The notes: generated by a model not told the origin, from the letters alone. DNA of 64,000 nt from Streptomyces sp. BV286 (GCF_019090165.1 NZ_JAHRIB010000141.1:434001-498000); one strand, 5' to 3'. Shown: positions 1-8,178, counted from the stretch's first letter. Program-made: numbers and translations.

Positions 1-273
1 GGTGCGCTGAAGGATGCCGGCGTGGTGGTCCACCACTTCTTCCTCAAGGTCTCCGAGGAGGTTCTGGTGCAGCGGATCGACGGACGGAGTTTCACGCCGG
101 ACAAGCCCGAACAGGATGAGCGGGTCCGGCAGTGGTGCAAGGCCAGGATCGAGCCGTGCACGGCCGCGATGGACACGCTGCCCAGCGACACCGTGTTCCT
201 GGACGGCGGGCTGACTCCGAAGGAGTTGGCCGACGACGTGCTGGCTCGGGTGGGCGGGAGTTCGGGCCGGTAG
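1..273 (+). CDS. P-loop nucleotide kinase-like ATPase, C-terminal part
   Basis: The first 90 codons of the window are an open frame with no start, so this is the 3' end of a gene that begins outside. It contains VHHFFLKVSEEVLVQRIDGR followed by a helical stretch and VFLDGGLTPKELADDVLARV. That pattern resembles the end of TmrB-like AAA/P-loop kinases of Streptomyces, where an Arg-containing lid precedes a C-terminal helix. The Walker A motif would lie upstream and cannot be checked. The substrate is unknown. It converges with the membrane-protein gene that ends at 336. Confidence 0.6.
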   Translation, partial: GALKDAGVVVHHFFLKVSEEVLVQRIDGRSFTPDKPEQDERVRQWCKARIEPCTAAMDTLPSDTVFLDGGLTPKELADDVLARVGGSSGR

Positions 274-335
274 TCCCGGTCCCGGTGCGACTCGTCCGCG
301 GTGAGGGCCGTGAACACCGGCAGCGGGTCAGCGCG

Positions 336-959
336 TCAGTGGGAAGTCGTCCACGGCGGGGCGGTCTGGGCCCAGGCCGCGTCCCACTGGGCGAAGTTGT
401 GCCGCTCCAGCCTGCGGTTGGCATACGCGTATGCGGCGGCGCCGAGGAGCGGGACGGTCATGGCGGTGAGGACGGCGCAGCTCATGGCGCGGGTACGGAC
501 CTGTTCCGCGGTCAGGGGTGGACCGGTGATCCTGCCTTCACCGTCGACCCACACGCGGACGGTGCTGCCGGCGGTCAGGGCGGGTTCGACGTCGGCCTGT
601 GCCGTGCGGGTGTGTCCCTGGGAGTCGGTGAAGCGGACGGTGACCGGATACCGGGTCTTCTTCGCCTCGTCCGAGCCCGGTTCCGGGTGGCGGGGAGCAT
701 CGTGGACCAGTACGGCGGGGATGTACTCGCGGGTGGCGGTCTGCTGCCGGGCGGTCTCCCTGTAGTGACGGTAGGCGGTGTCGCCGACCAGGATCATGGC
801 GGCGGGGGTGGCGGCCAGCACGGCCAGGAACAGACCGAGGGCGATCCACGCCTGGACGAGATCCGTACGACGGCGCAGCGGGTTGCGGCGCCATCGCCAC
901 AGCAGAACGTGCGGGAGTTCTGCTGGAGGCGGTTGTGCCGGGGGTATCTCGCGGTCCAC
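336..959 (-). CDS. Rv1733c-like membrane protein
   Basis: This 207-residue protein has a Pro- and Arg-rich cytoplasmic N-terminus, a membrane helix near residues 37-58, an extracytoplasmic domain of about 100 residues (from YRHYRETARQQTATREYIPA to the VRVWVDGEGRI strand), and a second membrane helix near 160-182. The layout and the TxREYxPAVLV pattern match the Rv1733c family, known in Mycobacterium as a DevR/dormancy-regulon membrane antigen of unknown biochemical role. The GTG start at 959 has a good GGAAGGAG site 6 nt upstream. It is the last gene of a leftward cluster with an actin-like ATPase and two DksA-type proteins, supporting a dormancy or hypoxia role by association only. Confidence 0.7.
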   Translation of the reverse strand: MDREIPPAQPPPAELPHVLLWRWRRNPLRRRTDLVQAWIALGLFLAVLAATPAAMILVGDTAYRHYRETARQQTATREYIPAVLVHDAPRHPEPGSDEAKKTRYPVTVRFTDSQGHTRTAQADVEPALTAGSTVRVWVDGEGRITGPPLTAEQVRTRAMSCAVLTAMTVPLLGAAAYAYANRRLERHNFAQWDAAWAQTAPPWTTSH

Positions 960-977
960 GGCGTTCTCCTTCCGTAG

Positions 978-1005
978 GCAAGGGGCCGCCGCGCCGGCCC
1001 CTTGC
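978..1005. terminator. 11-bp hairpin between MreB-like and Rv1733c-like genes
   Basis: GCAAGGGGCCG (978-988) and CGGCCCCTTGC (995-1005) form a perfect 11-bp stem with a 6-nt loop. It lies between the stop of the MreB-like gene and the ribosome site of the Rv1733c-like gene. It has no U-tract, as is usual in Streptomyces. It may end the upstream transcript or lower expression of the downstream gene. Confidence 0.55.
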
Positions 1006-1031
1006 TCACTGGGGGCGGCGCGGACGGCGGG

Positions 1032-1862
1032 CTAGTGGGAGTGCGTCGCGCCGGTGATGGCGGTGATGGCGGTGACGGCGGGGTGCGTGTGGGTGGCTCG
1101 GAGGAGTCTCGCGGCGCCACGGACCGCGGCGGTGTGCGGGGCGGGGACGGGCTGGACAGGAGCGTGCAGACGGCCGGTGAGGCGGTAGGCGATGTCGGGT
1201 CGCAGCGCGCCCCCGCCGGCGAGGAGCGCGCCCCGCCGGAGGGCGTCCAGCGTCTGGGACGTGTGGTCCTGGTCCAGCATGGCGGTCACCATCGCGACGA
1301 CCGCTTCGGTGATCTGCGTGGGCGGGGTGAGGCCGTCCAGGTCGCTGGTGCCCAGGGCGGTGTGACGGGCGTCGACCACCGCGCCGTCGGCGAGCAGCGC
1401 GACCTCGGTGAGGTGGGCCCCGAGGTCCACCACGAGCAACGGACGCGCCAGGTCGGCATCGACGGCCATGGCCACGGCGCGTGGAGTGGGGACGGTCAGT
1501 ACCGCACGCGGACGCAGGACCTCGACCGCGGCGCGGGCTTCGGCCCGGTAGGCGACTCCGCCCAGCACCGGTGTGGTCAGGATGAGCAGAGGGCGGCCGA
1601 AGCGGGGCAGACGGTGGCCGAGCAGCCGGGCGACCATCCGGGCGGTTCCGGGTGTGTCGACGATGGTGCCGCGCTGAATGGGGTAGGTGGCGCCGCCGTC
1701 CGGAAAGGTGACCGTGGGTACGTCGAGGATCATCCGGCGCCCGGACATCCAGGCTCGGGTGCGGACGCTGCCCAGGTCGAGGGCGATGCCGGAGCACTGC
1801 CGGCACCAGGGCCAGGAGCGGTGCCGGGCGGCCGGGGGGCCGGGACGGGCGGGGGTGGTCAC
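1032..1862 (-). CDS. MreB/actin-like ATPase
   Basis: This 276-residue protein carries the actin-fold phosphate-1 motif GIALDLGSVRTRAW (about residues 25-38), a phosphate-2 region LLVVDLGAHLTEVALL (about 142-157) and an adenosine motif ALLAGGGALRPDI near residue 211. These are hallmarks of the MreB/Hsp70/actin ATPase superfamily. It is shorter than true MreB (about 340 residues) and ends in a His/Thr-rich tail, so it is probably a divergent paralogue rather than the cell-shape protein. The GTG start overlaps the stop of the upstream DksA-like gene by 4 nt, so the two are translationally coupled. A role in a stress or dormancy programme is inferred from neighbours. Confidence 0.65.
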   Translation of the reverse strand: MTTPARPGPPAARHRSWPWCRQCSGIALDLGSVRTRAWMSGRRMILDVPTVTFPDGGATYPIQRGTIVDTPGTARMVARLLGHRLPRFGRPLLILTTPVLGGVAYRAEARAAVEVLRPRAVLTVPTPRAVAMAVDADLARPLLVVDLGAHLTEVALLADGAVVDARHTALGTSDLDGLTPPTQITEAVVAMVTAMLDQDHTSQTLDALRRGALLAGGGALRPDIAYRLTGRLHAPVQPVPAPHTAAVRGAARLLRATHTHPAVTAITAITGATHSH

Positions 1863-2233
1863 CGGTCGGCCTCCCTGACCTGTTGGCAGCGCGTGCAGTA
1901 GCGGGCCTGCGGCACGATCCGCAGCCGTTCACGGGCGACGGGCCCCCGGCACAGGTGGCAGGTCCCGTACCGGCCCTCGTCCATCCGGGTGAGCGCGGCC
2001 TCCACGTCGGCGAGAACCATGCGGGCGGACGCGGCGAGCTTGACGCGGACCTCGACCTGGGAGGCGGCTTGCCGGTCGAGGAGCGCGTCGGCGCGGGTCG
2101 TGGCGGAGGCCGAGAGCTGTTGCAGTTGCTCCTGGCGGAACAGGCGCTGCTCGTGCAGGTTCTCGCGCAGTGCGGCGAGGTCGTCGATCGACAGGGTCGT
2201 GTCACGGTCGTCGATGGTCTGGTGGTTCACCAC
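1859..2233 (-). CDS. TraR/DksA-family zinc-finger protein
   Basis: This 124-residue protein has a long N-terminal coiled coil (about residues 15-90) and a C-terminal four-cysteine zinc finger, CHLCRGPV...YCTRCQQ. The EGRYGTCHLCRGPV stretch is characteristic of TraR/DksA C4 proteins, which insert a coiled coil into the RNA-polymerase secondary channel and tune transcription with nutrient state. The GTG start at 2233 (or the adjacent GTG at 2230) follows AAGGGGTGAA. It sits between a second DksA-like gene and the actin-like gene, in one leftward transcription unit. Confidence 0.85.
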   Translation of the reverse strand: MVNHQTIDDRDTTLSIDDLAALRENLHEQRLFRQEQLQQLSASATTRADALLDRQAASQVEVRVKLAASARMVLADVEAALTRMDEGRYGTCHLCRGPVARERLRIVPQARYCTRCQQVREADR

Positions 2234-2278
2234 TTCACCCCTTGGGCAGGGCGGGAGACGGAGGGCGGACAGGTGTCG

Positions 2279-2605
2279 TCAGGCGCTGTCGCGCTGACAG
2301 GGAACGCAGAACCGTGCGTAGGGCAGGATTTCCAGGCGTTCGACCGGGATGGGCCTGGAGCAGGTCCGGCAGACGCCGTAGCTCCCGTCCCGGACACGAC
2401 CGAAGGCGGCCTCGACCTCGGCGAGGACGCGCCGGATGGTGTCCTTCTGTGCGGACAGCACCTGTTCCTCCGCGTCCGGTCCGGCCTCGGCGATGGCCTG
2501 CAGCTGGGTGAGCCGGGAGGCCCGTTCGTGTTCGAGGCGCTGGAGGGCGTCGTGCGCGGTCAGCCGCTGGGGACGGCTTTCGGTCTGCGACGTATCGAGT
2601 GACAT
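2279..2605 (-). CDS. TraR/DksA-family zinc-finger protein (second copy)
   Basis: This 108-residue protein is a paralogue of the next gene downstream. It has a helical coiled-coil half (HDALQRLEHERASRLTQLQA...RRVLAEVEAAFGRV) and a C4 finger, YGVCRTCSRPI...RFCVPCQ. The ATG at 2605 is chosen because AGGAG lies 6 nt upstream. A much longer in-frame extension upstream of it is unlikely to be coding because it runs antisense to the sensor-kinase gene. It is the first gene of the leftward cluster and is divergent from the two-component pair, sharing the region 2606-2953. Confidence 0.85.
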   Translation of the reverse strand: MSLDTSQTESRPQRLTAHDALQRLEHERASRLTQLQAIAEAGPDAEEQVLSAQKDTIRRVLAEVEAAFGRVRDGSYGVCRTCSRPIPVERLEILPYARFCVPCQRDSA

Positions 2606-2953
2606 GGTGGCTCCTGTTCTCGGCCCGGGGTCGAGCCGGGCGGGGGAGTCGTCGAGACGGGGGAGAGGGGAGGACCGGAGATCACGTGTGGCGGTTCGTG
2701 CCTCCACCGTGGCCGATGCGCCGCGCGGATCCCATCGGGCGCGATACCCATCTACGGCAGGTCCCGGAGCCCATCGCGGCGTGGGCAGGCCACGTCCGGG
2801 AAATGGGCACTGGAGCCCATCGACGGGCGACCTTGGAACGGGCAGGCTGGACCACGGGCCGGTCGGCGTCAGTGGCCCGCAGCTCACGCTCGGGGCGCAC
2901 GGTGACCGACAGTAGAGGCACAGCCGTGTCATACGGAGAAAGGCGTCATCCCG
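2606..2953. promoter_or_regulatory. Divergent control region with GCCCAT repeats
   Basis: This 348-nt stretch separates the dormancy-type cluster from the sensor-kinase gene and holds no convincing gene. It contains an inverted repeat ATGGGC-N6-GCCCAT at 2803-2820 and an 11-nt direct repeat GGAGCCCATCG at 2766 and 2812 (46 bp apart). Two further CCCATC copies lie at 2731 and 2747. Such clustered half-sites suggest a dimeric regulator, possibly the adjacent NarL-type response regulator. No -35/-10 pair is clear. Confidence 0.45.
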
Positions 2954-3907
2954 GTGTCCCTGTTCTGGAGGATCTTCGCGCTCAACGCGGTGGTGCTGGG
3001 CGGCGCCACCGCGTTGCTGCTGTGGGCTCCGGTGACGGTGTCCGTACCGGTTCTGCTGACCGAGGCGGTCATCCTCGTGGGCGGCCTGGTCGTCATGCTG
3101 GTCGCCAACGCCGCCCTGCTGCGGATCGGGCTGGCCCCGCTGGACCGGCTCACCCGGCTGATGACGACCGTGGACCTGCTGCGCCCCGGGCAGCGGCTGC
3201 CGGAACACGGCCACGGCGAGACCGCCGAACTGATCCGCACCTTCAACGCCATGCTCGGACGGCTTGAACACGAACGGGCCACCAGCAGCGCCCGCATCCT
3301 GCTCGCCCAGGAGGCCGAACGGCGCCGCATCGCCCAGGAACTCCACGACGAGGTCGGCCAGACCATGACCGCGGTCCTGCTGTCCCTGAAACGGGCCTCG
3401 GACGAGGCGGAGGAGCCCCTGAGGGACGAGCTGCAGCAGGCGCAGGAGATCACCCGCGGGAGCCTCGACGAGGTGAGACGCCTGGTTCGCCGGCTGCGGC
3501 CGGGAGTACTGGACGATCTCGGTCTCGTCAGTGCCCTCACCTCGCTGACCACCGAGTTCGCCACGCATGCAGGACTGCGCGTGCTGCGGCGCTTCGACGC
3601 CGATCTGCCCGCGCTGGACTCCGAGACGGAACTGGTGCTCTACCGCGTCGCCCAGGAAGCCCTGACCAACGCGGCCCGCCACGCCGAGGCCGGACAGGTG
3701 GAGGTGAGCCTGAACCGCATCGGCGAAGCGGTGGTGCTGGCCGTCGCGGACGACGGCCGCGGAACCGGCGTCGCCCGCGAAGGGGCAGGGATCCGCGGAA
3801 TGCGCGAGCGGGCCCTGCTGATCGGGGCCACGCTGGACGTCACCTCCCAGCCGCAGGCCGGAATGCAGGTCCGGCTGACCGTGCCCCTCCTCAGGAAGCA
3901 GCCATGA
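2954..3907 (+). CDS. NarL-type sensor histidine kinase
   Basis: This 317-residue membrane kinase has two N-terminal membrane helices (about 6-25 and 32-55), a HAMP-like linker, and a HisKA_3 dimerisation domain whose phosphoacceptor is His131 in ERRRIAQELHDEVGQTM. The C-terminal HATPase domain shows the N box EALTNAARHA (about 235-244), DDGRG (266-270) and GAGIRGMRER. There is almost no extracytoplasmic loop, so the signal is probably sensed in the membrane or cytoplasm. The GTG start has GGAGAAAGG upstream. Its stop overlaps the start of the response-regulator gene by 4 nt, so the two form a cognate pair. It lacks the GAF domains of the DevS/OsdK dormancy kinases. Confidence 0.88.
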   Translation: MSLFWRIFALNAVVLGGATALLLWAPVTVSVPVLLTEAVILVGGLVVMLVANAALLRIGLAPLDRLTRLMTTVDLLRPGQRLPEHGHGETAELIRTFNAMLGRLEHERATSSARILLAQEAERRRIAQELHDEVGQTMTAVLLSLKRASDEAEEPLRDELQQAQEITRGSLDEVRRLVRRLRPGVLDDLGLVSALTSLTTEFATHAGLRVLRRFDADLPALDSETELVLYRVAQEALTNAARHAEAGQVEVSLNRIGEAVVLAVADDGRGTGVAREGAGIRGMRERALLIGATLDVTSQPQAGMQVRLTVPLLRKQP

Positions 3908-4569
3908 CCACGTCCGACGCACCCGTGATCCGTATCCTCCTTGCCGACGACCACGCGCTGGTACGCCGTGGGGTGCGGCTCATCCTCGACGGGGAGCCGG
4001 ACCTCGAGGTGGTCGCCGAGGCCGGGGACGGCGCGGAGGCGGTTGCCCTGGCCCGCAGCCATGAGGTCGACCTGGCGGTGCTGGACATCGCCATGCCGCG
4101 GATGACCGGTCTGCAGGCCGCCCGTGAACTCGCCGCCCTGAAGCCCGGCGTGCGGGTGCTGATGCTGACGATGCACGACAACGAGCAGTACTTCTTCCAG
4201 GCGCTCAAAGCTGGTGCCAGTGGGTACGTGCTGAAGTCCGTGGCCGACCGCGACCTGGTGGCGGCCTGCCGGGCCGCCATGCGGGACGAACCCTTCCTGT
4301 ATCCGGGCGCGGTCACCGCACTCATCCGCAACTATCTCGACCGTGTCCGGCACGGGGAGGAACCGCCCGACCAGGTGTTGACCGCGCGTGAGGAAGAGGT
4401 CCTCAAGCTCGTGGCGGAAGGGCACTCCTCCAAGGAGATCGCCGAGATGCTCTTCATCAGTATCAAGACCGTCCACCGGCACCGGGCGAATTTGCTCCAC
4501 AAGCTCGGCCTGCGCGACCGGCTGGAGCTCACCCGCTACGCGATCCGCGCAGGCCTCATCGAAGCCTGA
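3904..4569 (+). CDS. LuxR/NarL-family response regulator
   Basis: This 221-residue protein has a receiver domain (about 10-125) with acidic Asp15-Asp16, phosphoacceptor Asp61 in VLDIAMP, and the conserved Thr and Lys in LMLTMHD and YVLKSV. The C-terminal LuxR-type helix-turn-helix (about 156-212) contains LTAREEEVLKLVAEGHSSKEI and ISIKTVHRHRANLLHKLGL. It is coupled to the kinase by an ATGA overlap and should be phosphorylated by it. Its targets may include the divergent DksA/MreB/Rv1733c cluster, which is inferred from position. Confidence 0.92.
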   Translation: MTTSDAPVIRILLADDHALVRRGVRLILDGEPDLEVVAEAGDGAEAVALARSHEVDLAVLDIAMPRMTGLQAARELAALKPGVRVLMLTMHDNEQYFFQALKAGASGYVLKSVADRDLVAACRAAMRDEPFLYPGAVTALIRNYLDRVRHGEEPPDQVLTAREEEVLKLVAEGHSSKEIAEMLFISIKTVHRHRANLLHKLGLRDRLELTRYAIRAGLIEA

Positions 4570-4632
4570 CCGCGCCGGTCGCGCTCAGTACTGGCCGGCA
4601 TCCCACCGGTGAGCGGGTGGCGAGTGCGATCG

Positions 4633-5016
4633 TCACAAGGGCTTGAGCCGCGTGCGCAGGAGGCAGAACTCGTTGCCCTCGGGGTCGGACAGGACGTGCC
4701 AGCTCTCGCTGCCGGTCTGGCCGACGTCGGCGGGCCTGGCCCCGAGAGCGAGCAGTCGTTCCAGCTCGGCATCCTGGTCGCGGTCGGTGGCGTTGACGTC
4801 GATGTGTACCCGGAGCTGTCCCGTCCTGGGGGCATCGCTCGGGTTGAAAACGAGCGTGGGCTGCGGGCTTCCCGTACCGGCGCCCGGTGGGCCGATCGCG
4901 ATGCTTCCGTCGGCCTCGCGCTCCAGCTCGACGTAGCCGAGGACGTCGCTCCAGAACGCGGCCAGGCGGTCGGGGTCCGCGGCATCGATGACCAGTTCAC
5001 TGATTCGGCATGCCAT
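4633..5016 (-). CDS. VOC-family (glyoxalase/bleomycin-resistance fold) protein
   Basis: This 127-residue protein has the paired beta-alpha-beta-beta-beta modules of the vicinal oxygen chelate fold: ISELVIDAADPDRLAAFWSDVLGY at the start and WHVLSDPEGNEFCLL at the end. The DPEGNEFC motif supplies the usual metal-ligand Glu. The substrate cannot be told from sequence. The ATG at 5016 is chosen because a TATAGT -10 element lies 7-8 nt upstream, giving a leaderless message; a GTG at 5025 would fall on the promoter. It converges with the response-regulator gene. Confidence 0.8.
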   Translation of the reverse strand: MACRISELVIDAADPDRLAAFWSDVLGYVELEREADGSIAIGPPGAGTGSPQPTLVFNPSDAPRTGQLRVHIDVNATDRDQDAELERLLALGARPADVGQTGSESWHVLSDPEGNEFCLLRTRLKPL

Positions 5017-5023
5017 GGCCGTC

Positions 5024-5029
5024 ACTATA
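5024..5029 (-). promoter_or_regulatory. TATAGT -10 element, leaderless VOC gene
   Basis: TATAGT on the minus strand sits 7-8 nt before the ATG at 5016, the spacing expected when transcription starts at the start codon. No Shine-Dalgarno sequence precedes that ATG, which agrees. No good -35 is visible. Confidence 0.45.
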
Positions 5030-5162
5030 CGAAGTCGTGACGGGCTCGGTCGCGGCTTCGCGGTAGGAGAGGGCGGACGCCCCGCCGGGAGTGGTGGGTG
5101 ATCTCCGGCCCGGAACGCTGCTGGTCCACGTCGGCTCGAGCGGCCAGGTCAGGCGTCGACGT

Positions 5163-6341
5163 TCACGCGGCGGCCCCGGCACGGGGGCCGCGCCAGTCCA
5201 GGCACAGGACCGTGGCGTCGTCCCGCACGTGGCCGTCGCAGGCGTCGGCGACCGCGGCGACCAGCGTGCGCACGACCTCGCGCGGGTGCTCGGTGGCAGT
5301 GGCACGCATCAGACCGGGCAGGTCGACCGTGTTCGCCTGACGTTCCTGCATGCCGTCCGTGTAGAGCACGAGGCGGTCGCCGGGGCGCAGGTCGAGGTCC
5401 TGCACCGTGTAGGGGCCCTGTCCGACGACACCGAAGGGCAGGTTCACGGTCAGGTGGAGTTCGTGGACCCGGCCGTCGCGCAGCAGCAGCGGCCGGGGAT
5501 GGCCGGCGTTGACGAGCTGGGCGCCGCTGCCGTCCAGGGCGATGCGCAGCAGCTGGCCGGTGGCGAAGGTGCGCCGGCCGTGGTCGAGGAGGGCCTGGTG
5601 GGTCTGGCGGGCCTGTTCGGCCAGATCCGCCCCCGCCCGGCGGGCGCCCCGGGAGGCGTTGACCAGGAGGGTGGCGATGAGTGAGGCGTCGACGTCGTGG
5701 CCCATGGCATCGGTGACGGACAGGTGCAGGGCGTCCTGGTCGAGGGCGTAGTCGTAGGTGTCACCGGCGATGTCGGAGGCGGGCACCAAGGCTCCGGCGA
5801 GGGAGAACTCGGGAGCTTCGCAGGAGGGGGCCGAGGGCAGGAGCTGGCGCTGGATCTCCGCGGCCAGGCTGACCGTGGTGGTGCGGTTGCCCCAGTGGTA
5901 GAGGTCGGTGAAGCGGCGGTCGGTGACGATGATGTACGCCAGTGCGTGCGCGGCCTCCTCCACCTGCTCCAGCACGTCCTCGGTGACCTGGGTGAGGAAC
6001 AACTCCAGAACCCCGATGGCGTCGCCGCGATTGGTGACCGGGGCCAGGACCCGCCAGCCCTGCCCGCCCTCCGGCGCCTGCACGAGCTTCTGGGTGCGCA
6101 GGACCTCGTCGTAGATGCTGCTGCCGGCGAGAGGCTCCTGATCGGGATGACGCTCCTGGTGCGTGGCCGCCTGATCACTGACCCGGAGCAGACGGCGGCC
6201 GACGACGTCGACAAACAGGAACGACACGTATCGCGCGTCGAAGCGGTCACGCAGGTTGCGGGCCACGACATCGAGGGAGCCGACCGGTGCGGCGTCCTCC
6301 GCCGCTGCCAGCACGTCAGCCAGTCCGATCCGTTCATGCAT
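5163..6341 (-). CDS. GAF-PP2C (SpoIIE-type) protein phosphatase
   Basis: This 392-residue protein has an N-terminal GAF-like sensor (about 15-155; VSFLFVDVVGRRLLR, VLAPVTNRGDAIGVLEL) and a PP2C/SpoIIE phosphatase domain (about 180-385). Metal-binding motifs are present: GDTYDYAL, VTDAMGHDVDASL, LYTDGMQE and DDATVLCL. Such enzymes dephosphorylate STAS anti-anti-sigma factors. It is a close paralogue of the protein at 46921-48144, sharing AHALAYIIVTDRRFTDLYH and the same domain order. The ATG has GGGGAG 9 nt upstream. It lies 162 nt after the STAS gene at 6503, in the same direction, so it may act on that protein. Confidence 0.87.
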   Translation of the reverse strand: MHERIGLADVLAAAEDAAPVGSLDVVARNLRDRFDARYVSFLFVDVVGRRLLRVSDQAATHQERHPDQEPLAGSSIYDEVLRTQKLVQAPEGGQGWRVLAPVTNRGDAIGVLELFLTQVTEDVLEQVEEAAHALAYIIVTDRRFTDLYHWGNRTTTVSLAAEIQRQLLPSAPSCEAPEFSLAGALVPASDIAGDTYDYALDQDALHLSVTDAMGHDVDASLIATLLVNASRGARRAGADLAEQARQTHQALLDHGRRTFATGQLLRIALDGSGAQLVNAGHPRPLLLRDGRVHELHLTVNLPFGVVGQGPYTVQDLDLRPGDRLVLYTDGMQERQANTVDLPGLMRATATEHPREVVRTLVAAVADACDGHVRDDATVLCLDWRGPRAGAAA

Positions 6342-6502
6342 TCACTTCAGCTCCCCAGGTTAGGAACTCTCCTTCCCCGAGACACGTCGGGCATCACTCG
6401 CGAAGACCGGCTGGAAGATCCGAGGGCGCCGACGCCGAACGCCATCGCGTCGCCGGTCGGCGTGCTTGGCGTACTTGCCGCGGAGTGGCCGAGTACTGCT
6501 CG

Positions 6503-6874
6503 TCAACCGTGTGAGGAGCCGTCGCCACCGCGAGGACGCGCGGTTCCATCGGTCTCGCCGCCTGCTGCGATGGTGAAGACCTGGTCCAGGCCGATGATGC
6601 GCAGGATGCGCAGGGTGTCGGCGGGGACGGCTGCCAGAATCACCTCGGCGTCGGCCGTCTGGGCGCGTTGGCGGGCGGCGAGAAGGGCGCTGATGCCGGT
6701 GGAGTCGCAGAAGTCCAGACCGGACAGATCGATGACCAGGCTCTGACCCGGGCTCAGGACGAGACGCTCGACCTCTTCGCGCAGCGCGGTGGCCTGCTCG
6801 TAGTCGAGCTCGCCGACCACCTGCAGAACGGGTCCGGCGGCGGCGTCGCGATGGCTGATGTTCAGCGGGCTCAT
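6503..6874 (-). CDS. STAS-domain anti-sigma factor antagonist (RsbV-like)
   Basis: This 123-residue protein is a single STAS domain with the phosphorylatable DSTG motif (Ser58) in VIDLSGLDFCDSTGISALL. Unphosphorylated antagonists bind an anti-sigma kinase and free its sigma factor; PP2C phosphatases reactivate them. Its ATG overlaps the stop of the upstream rsbP-like gene by 4 nt, so the phosphatase and its likely substrate are made together. The C-terminal 20 residues are polar and probably disordered. No anti-sigma kinase gene is adjacent; the nearest HATPase gene is at 42150. Confidence 0.9.
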   Translation of the reverse strand: MSPLNISHRDAAAGPVLQVVGELDYEQATALREEVERLVLSPGQSLVIDLSGLDFCDSTGISALLAARQRAQTADAEVILAAVPADTLRILRIIGLDQVFTIAAGGETDGTARPRGGDGSSHG

Positions 6875-8178
6875 CCGGCTCGGTCCGTAACGGGCAGGGC
6901 GGGTACGCCGAGTGCGAGCAGGGCGGTGTCGTCGTCCAGGCCGCCGCCGAAGCTCTCCAGCAGTCCGGTCAGCGCGGTGATCATGTCGTTCGGTGTGGCC
7001 GGTGCGTGCCGGGTGGCGAAGGCGTGCAGGGCCTCGTCGCCGAAGAGGTTCTCTCGGGTGGGGCCGGTGCGGGCCTCGGTGAGGCCGTCGGTGTAGAGCA
7101 ACAGCGTGTCACCCGCGGCGAGGATGGTCTCCGCGGTGCTGAACGGGGCGGCAGGCAGGACGCCGACGAGCAGCCCGCCGGGAGTGCGGAGGTAGTCGGC
7201 TCGGCCGTCGGCCCGCATGACCAGCGCCGGCGGGTGCCCACCGGAGGCGAGGCGCACGGTGCATATGTTCCGGTCGGCGTCCGGTTGGACGACGCCGAAG
7301 ATGACGGTGCAGTAGCGGGGGTCCCTGCTGGCGGCGTACCGCTCCTGGAGTACGGCGTTCAGTGTGGTCAGGGCTGCGGCAGGCTCGGGATCGTGGAGGG
7401 CCGCGGCCCGCAGGGTGTAGCGGGTCAGTGAGGTGAGGGAAGCCGCCTGCGGGCCCTTGCCGCACACGTCCCCGAGGAAGAACGCCCACCGGCCGTCGCC
7501 CAGGGAGAACAGATCGTAGAAGTCGCCGCCGAGACGGTCGGGGGAGGCGGTGTGGTAGTGGACGGCTGCTTCCAGCCCCGGCACGGCAGGCAGTGAGGAG
7601 GGCACCAGGGACTGCTGCAGCACCGCGAGCGAGTCGGCCAGCCGTTCCCGGTCGGTCTCGGCCTGCCGACGGGCCTCCTCCGCCTCGGCACGTGCCCGCT
7701 CGGCCTCCTGACGGCGGCGCAGGAGTTCCTGCTCGTAGGCGCGCCGGTCCGAGGCGTCGAAGACGGTGGTGCGGATCAGCAGCGGATCGCCGTCACCGCT
7801 GTGCTTGACCACGGAGGAGACCATCACCGGCAGTCGTCGCCCGTCGGCGCCCTTCATCTCGAGGGCGATGCCGCGCAGCTCGCCCTGCATGCGCAGCAGC
7901 GGCGCGAAGTGTGTCTCGTGATAGAGCTTTCCGCCTACGGTGAGGAGATCCGCGAAGCGGACCCTGCCGACCACTGCTTCGCGCTTCAGGGACAGCCAGT
8001 CCAGCAGCGTGGCGTTGATCTTGGCGATGGTGCCGTCCATCAGGGTCGACAGGTAACCGCAGGGGGCCGACTCGTACAGGTCCTCGGCACTGTCCTCCAG
8101 CAGGGCGGTGAACGCGGCGTCCGTGCCCGCGTCGTCCTCGATCTCCGTGGGCTCCGGTTCGTCGCCTGTGCGGCACAT
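6871..8178 (-). CDS. rsbP: PAS-PP2C phosphatase, RsbP-like
   Basis: This 435-residue protein has a PAS domain (about 30-145; APCGYLSTLMDGTIAKINATLL), a coiled-coil linker rich in Arg/Glu/Ala (about 148-185), and a PP2C domain (about 195-430). Metal ligands are visible in GGDFYDLF, LGDVCGKGPQAA, LLYTDGLTEAR and DDDTALLALG. This is the layout of Bacillus RsbP, which dephosphorylates RsbV when its partner RsbQ signals energy stress. The ATG at 8178 overlaps the rsbQ-like stop by one nucleotide (TGATG). An upstream in-frame TTG is less likely. Orthology rests on domain order plus the RsbQ neighbour. Confidence 0.88.
   Translation of the reverse strand: MCRTGDEPEPTEIEDDAGTDAAFTALLEDSAEDLYESAPCGYLSTLMDGTIAKINATLLDWLSLKREAVVGRVRFADLLTVGGKLYHETHFAPLLRMQGELRGIALEMKGADGRRLPVMVSSVVKHSGDGDPLLIRTTVFDASDRRAYEQELLRRRQEAERARAEAEEARRQAETDRERLADSLAVLQQSLVPSSLPAVPGLEAAVHYHTASPDRLGGDFYDLFSLGDGRWAFFLGDVCGKGPQAASLTSLTRYTLRAAALHDPEPAAALTTLNAVLQERYAASRDPRYCTVIFGVVQPDADRNICTVRLASGGHPPALVMRADGRADYLRTPGGLLVGVLPAAPFSTAETILAAGDTLLLYTDGLTEARTGPTRENLFGDEALHAFATRHAPATPNDMITALTGLLESFGGGLDDDTALLALGVPALPVTDRAG

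Noticed and set aside
2606..3922. 547-residue minus-strand frame extending the DksA-like gene upstream
   Set aside because: The extension is antisense to the sensor-kinase gene and lacks any fold; only the last 108 residues form the DksA-like protein, which has its own ATG and ribosome site.
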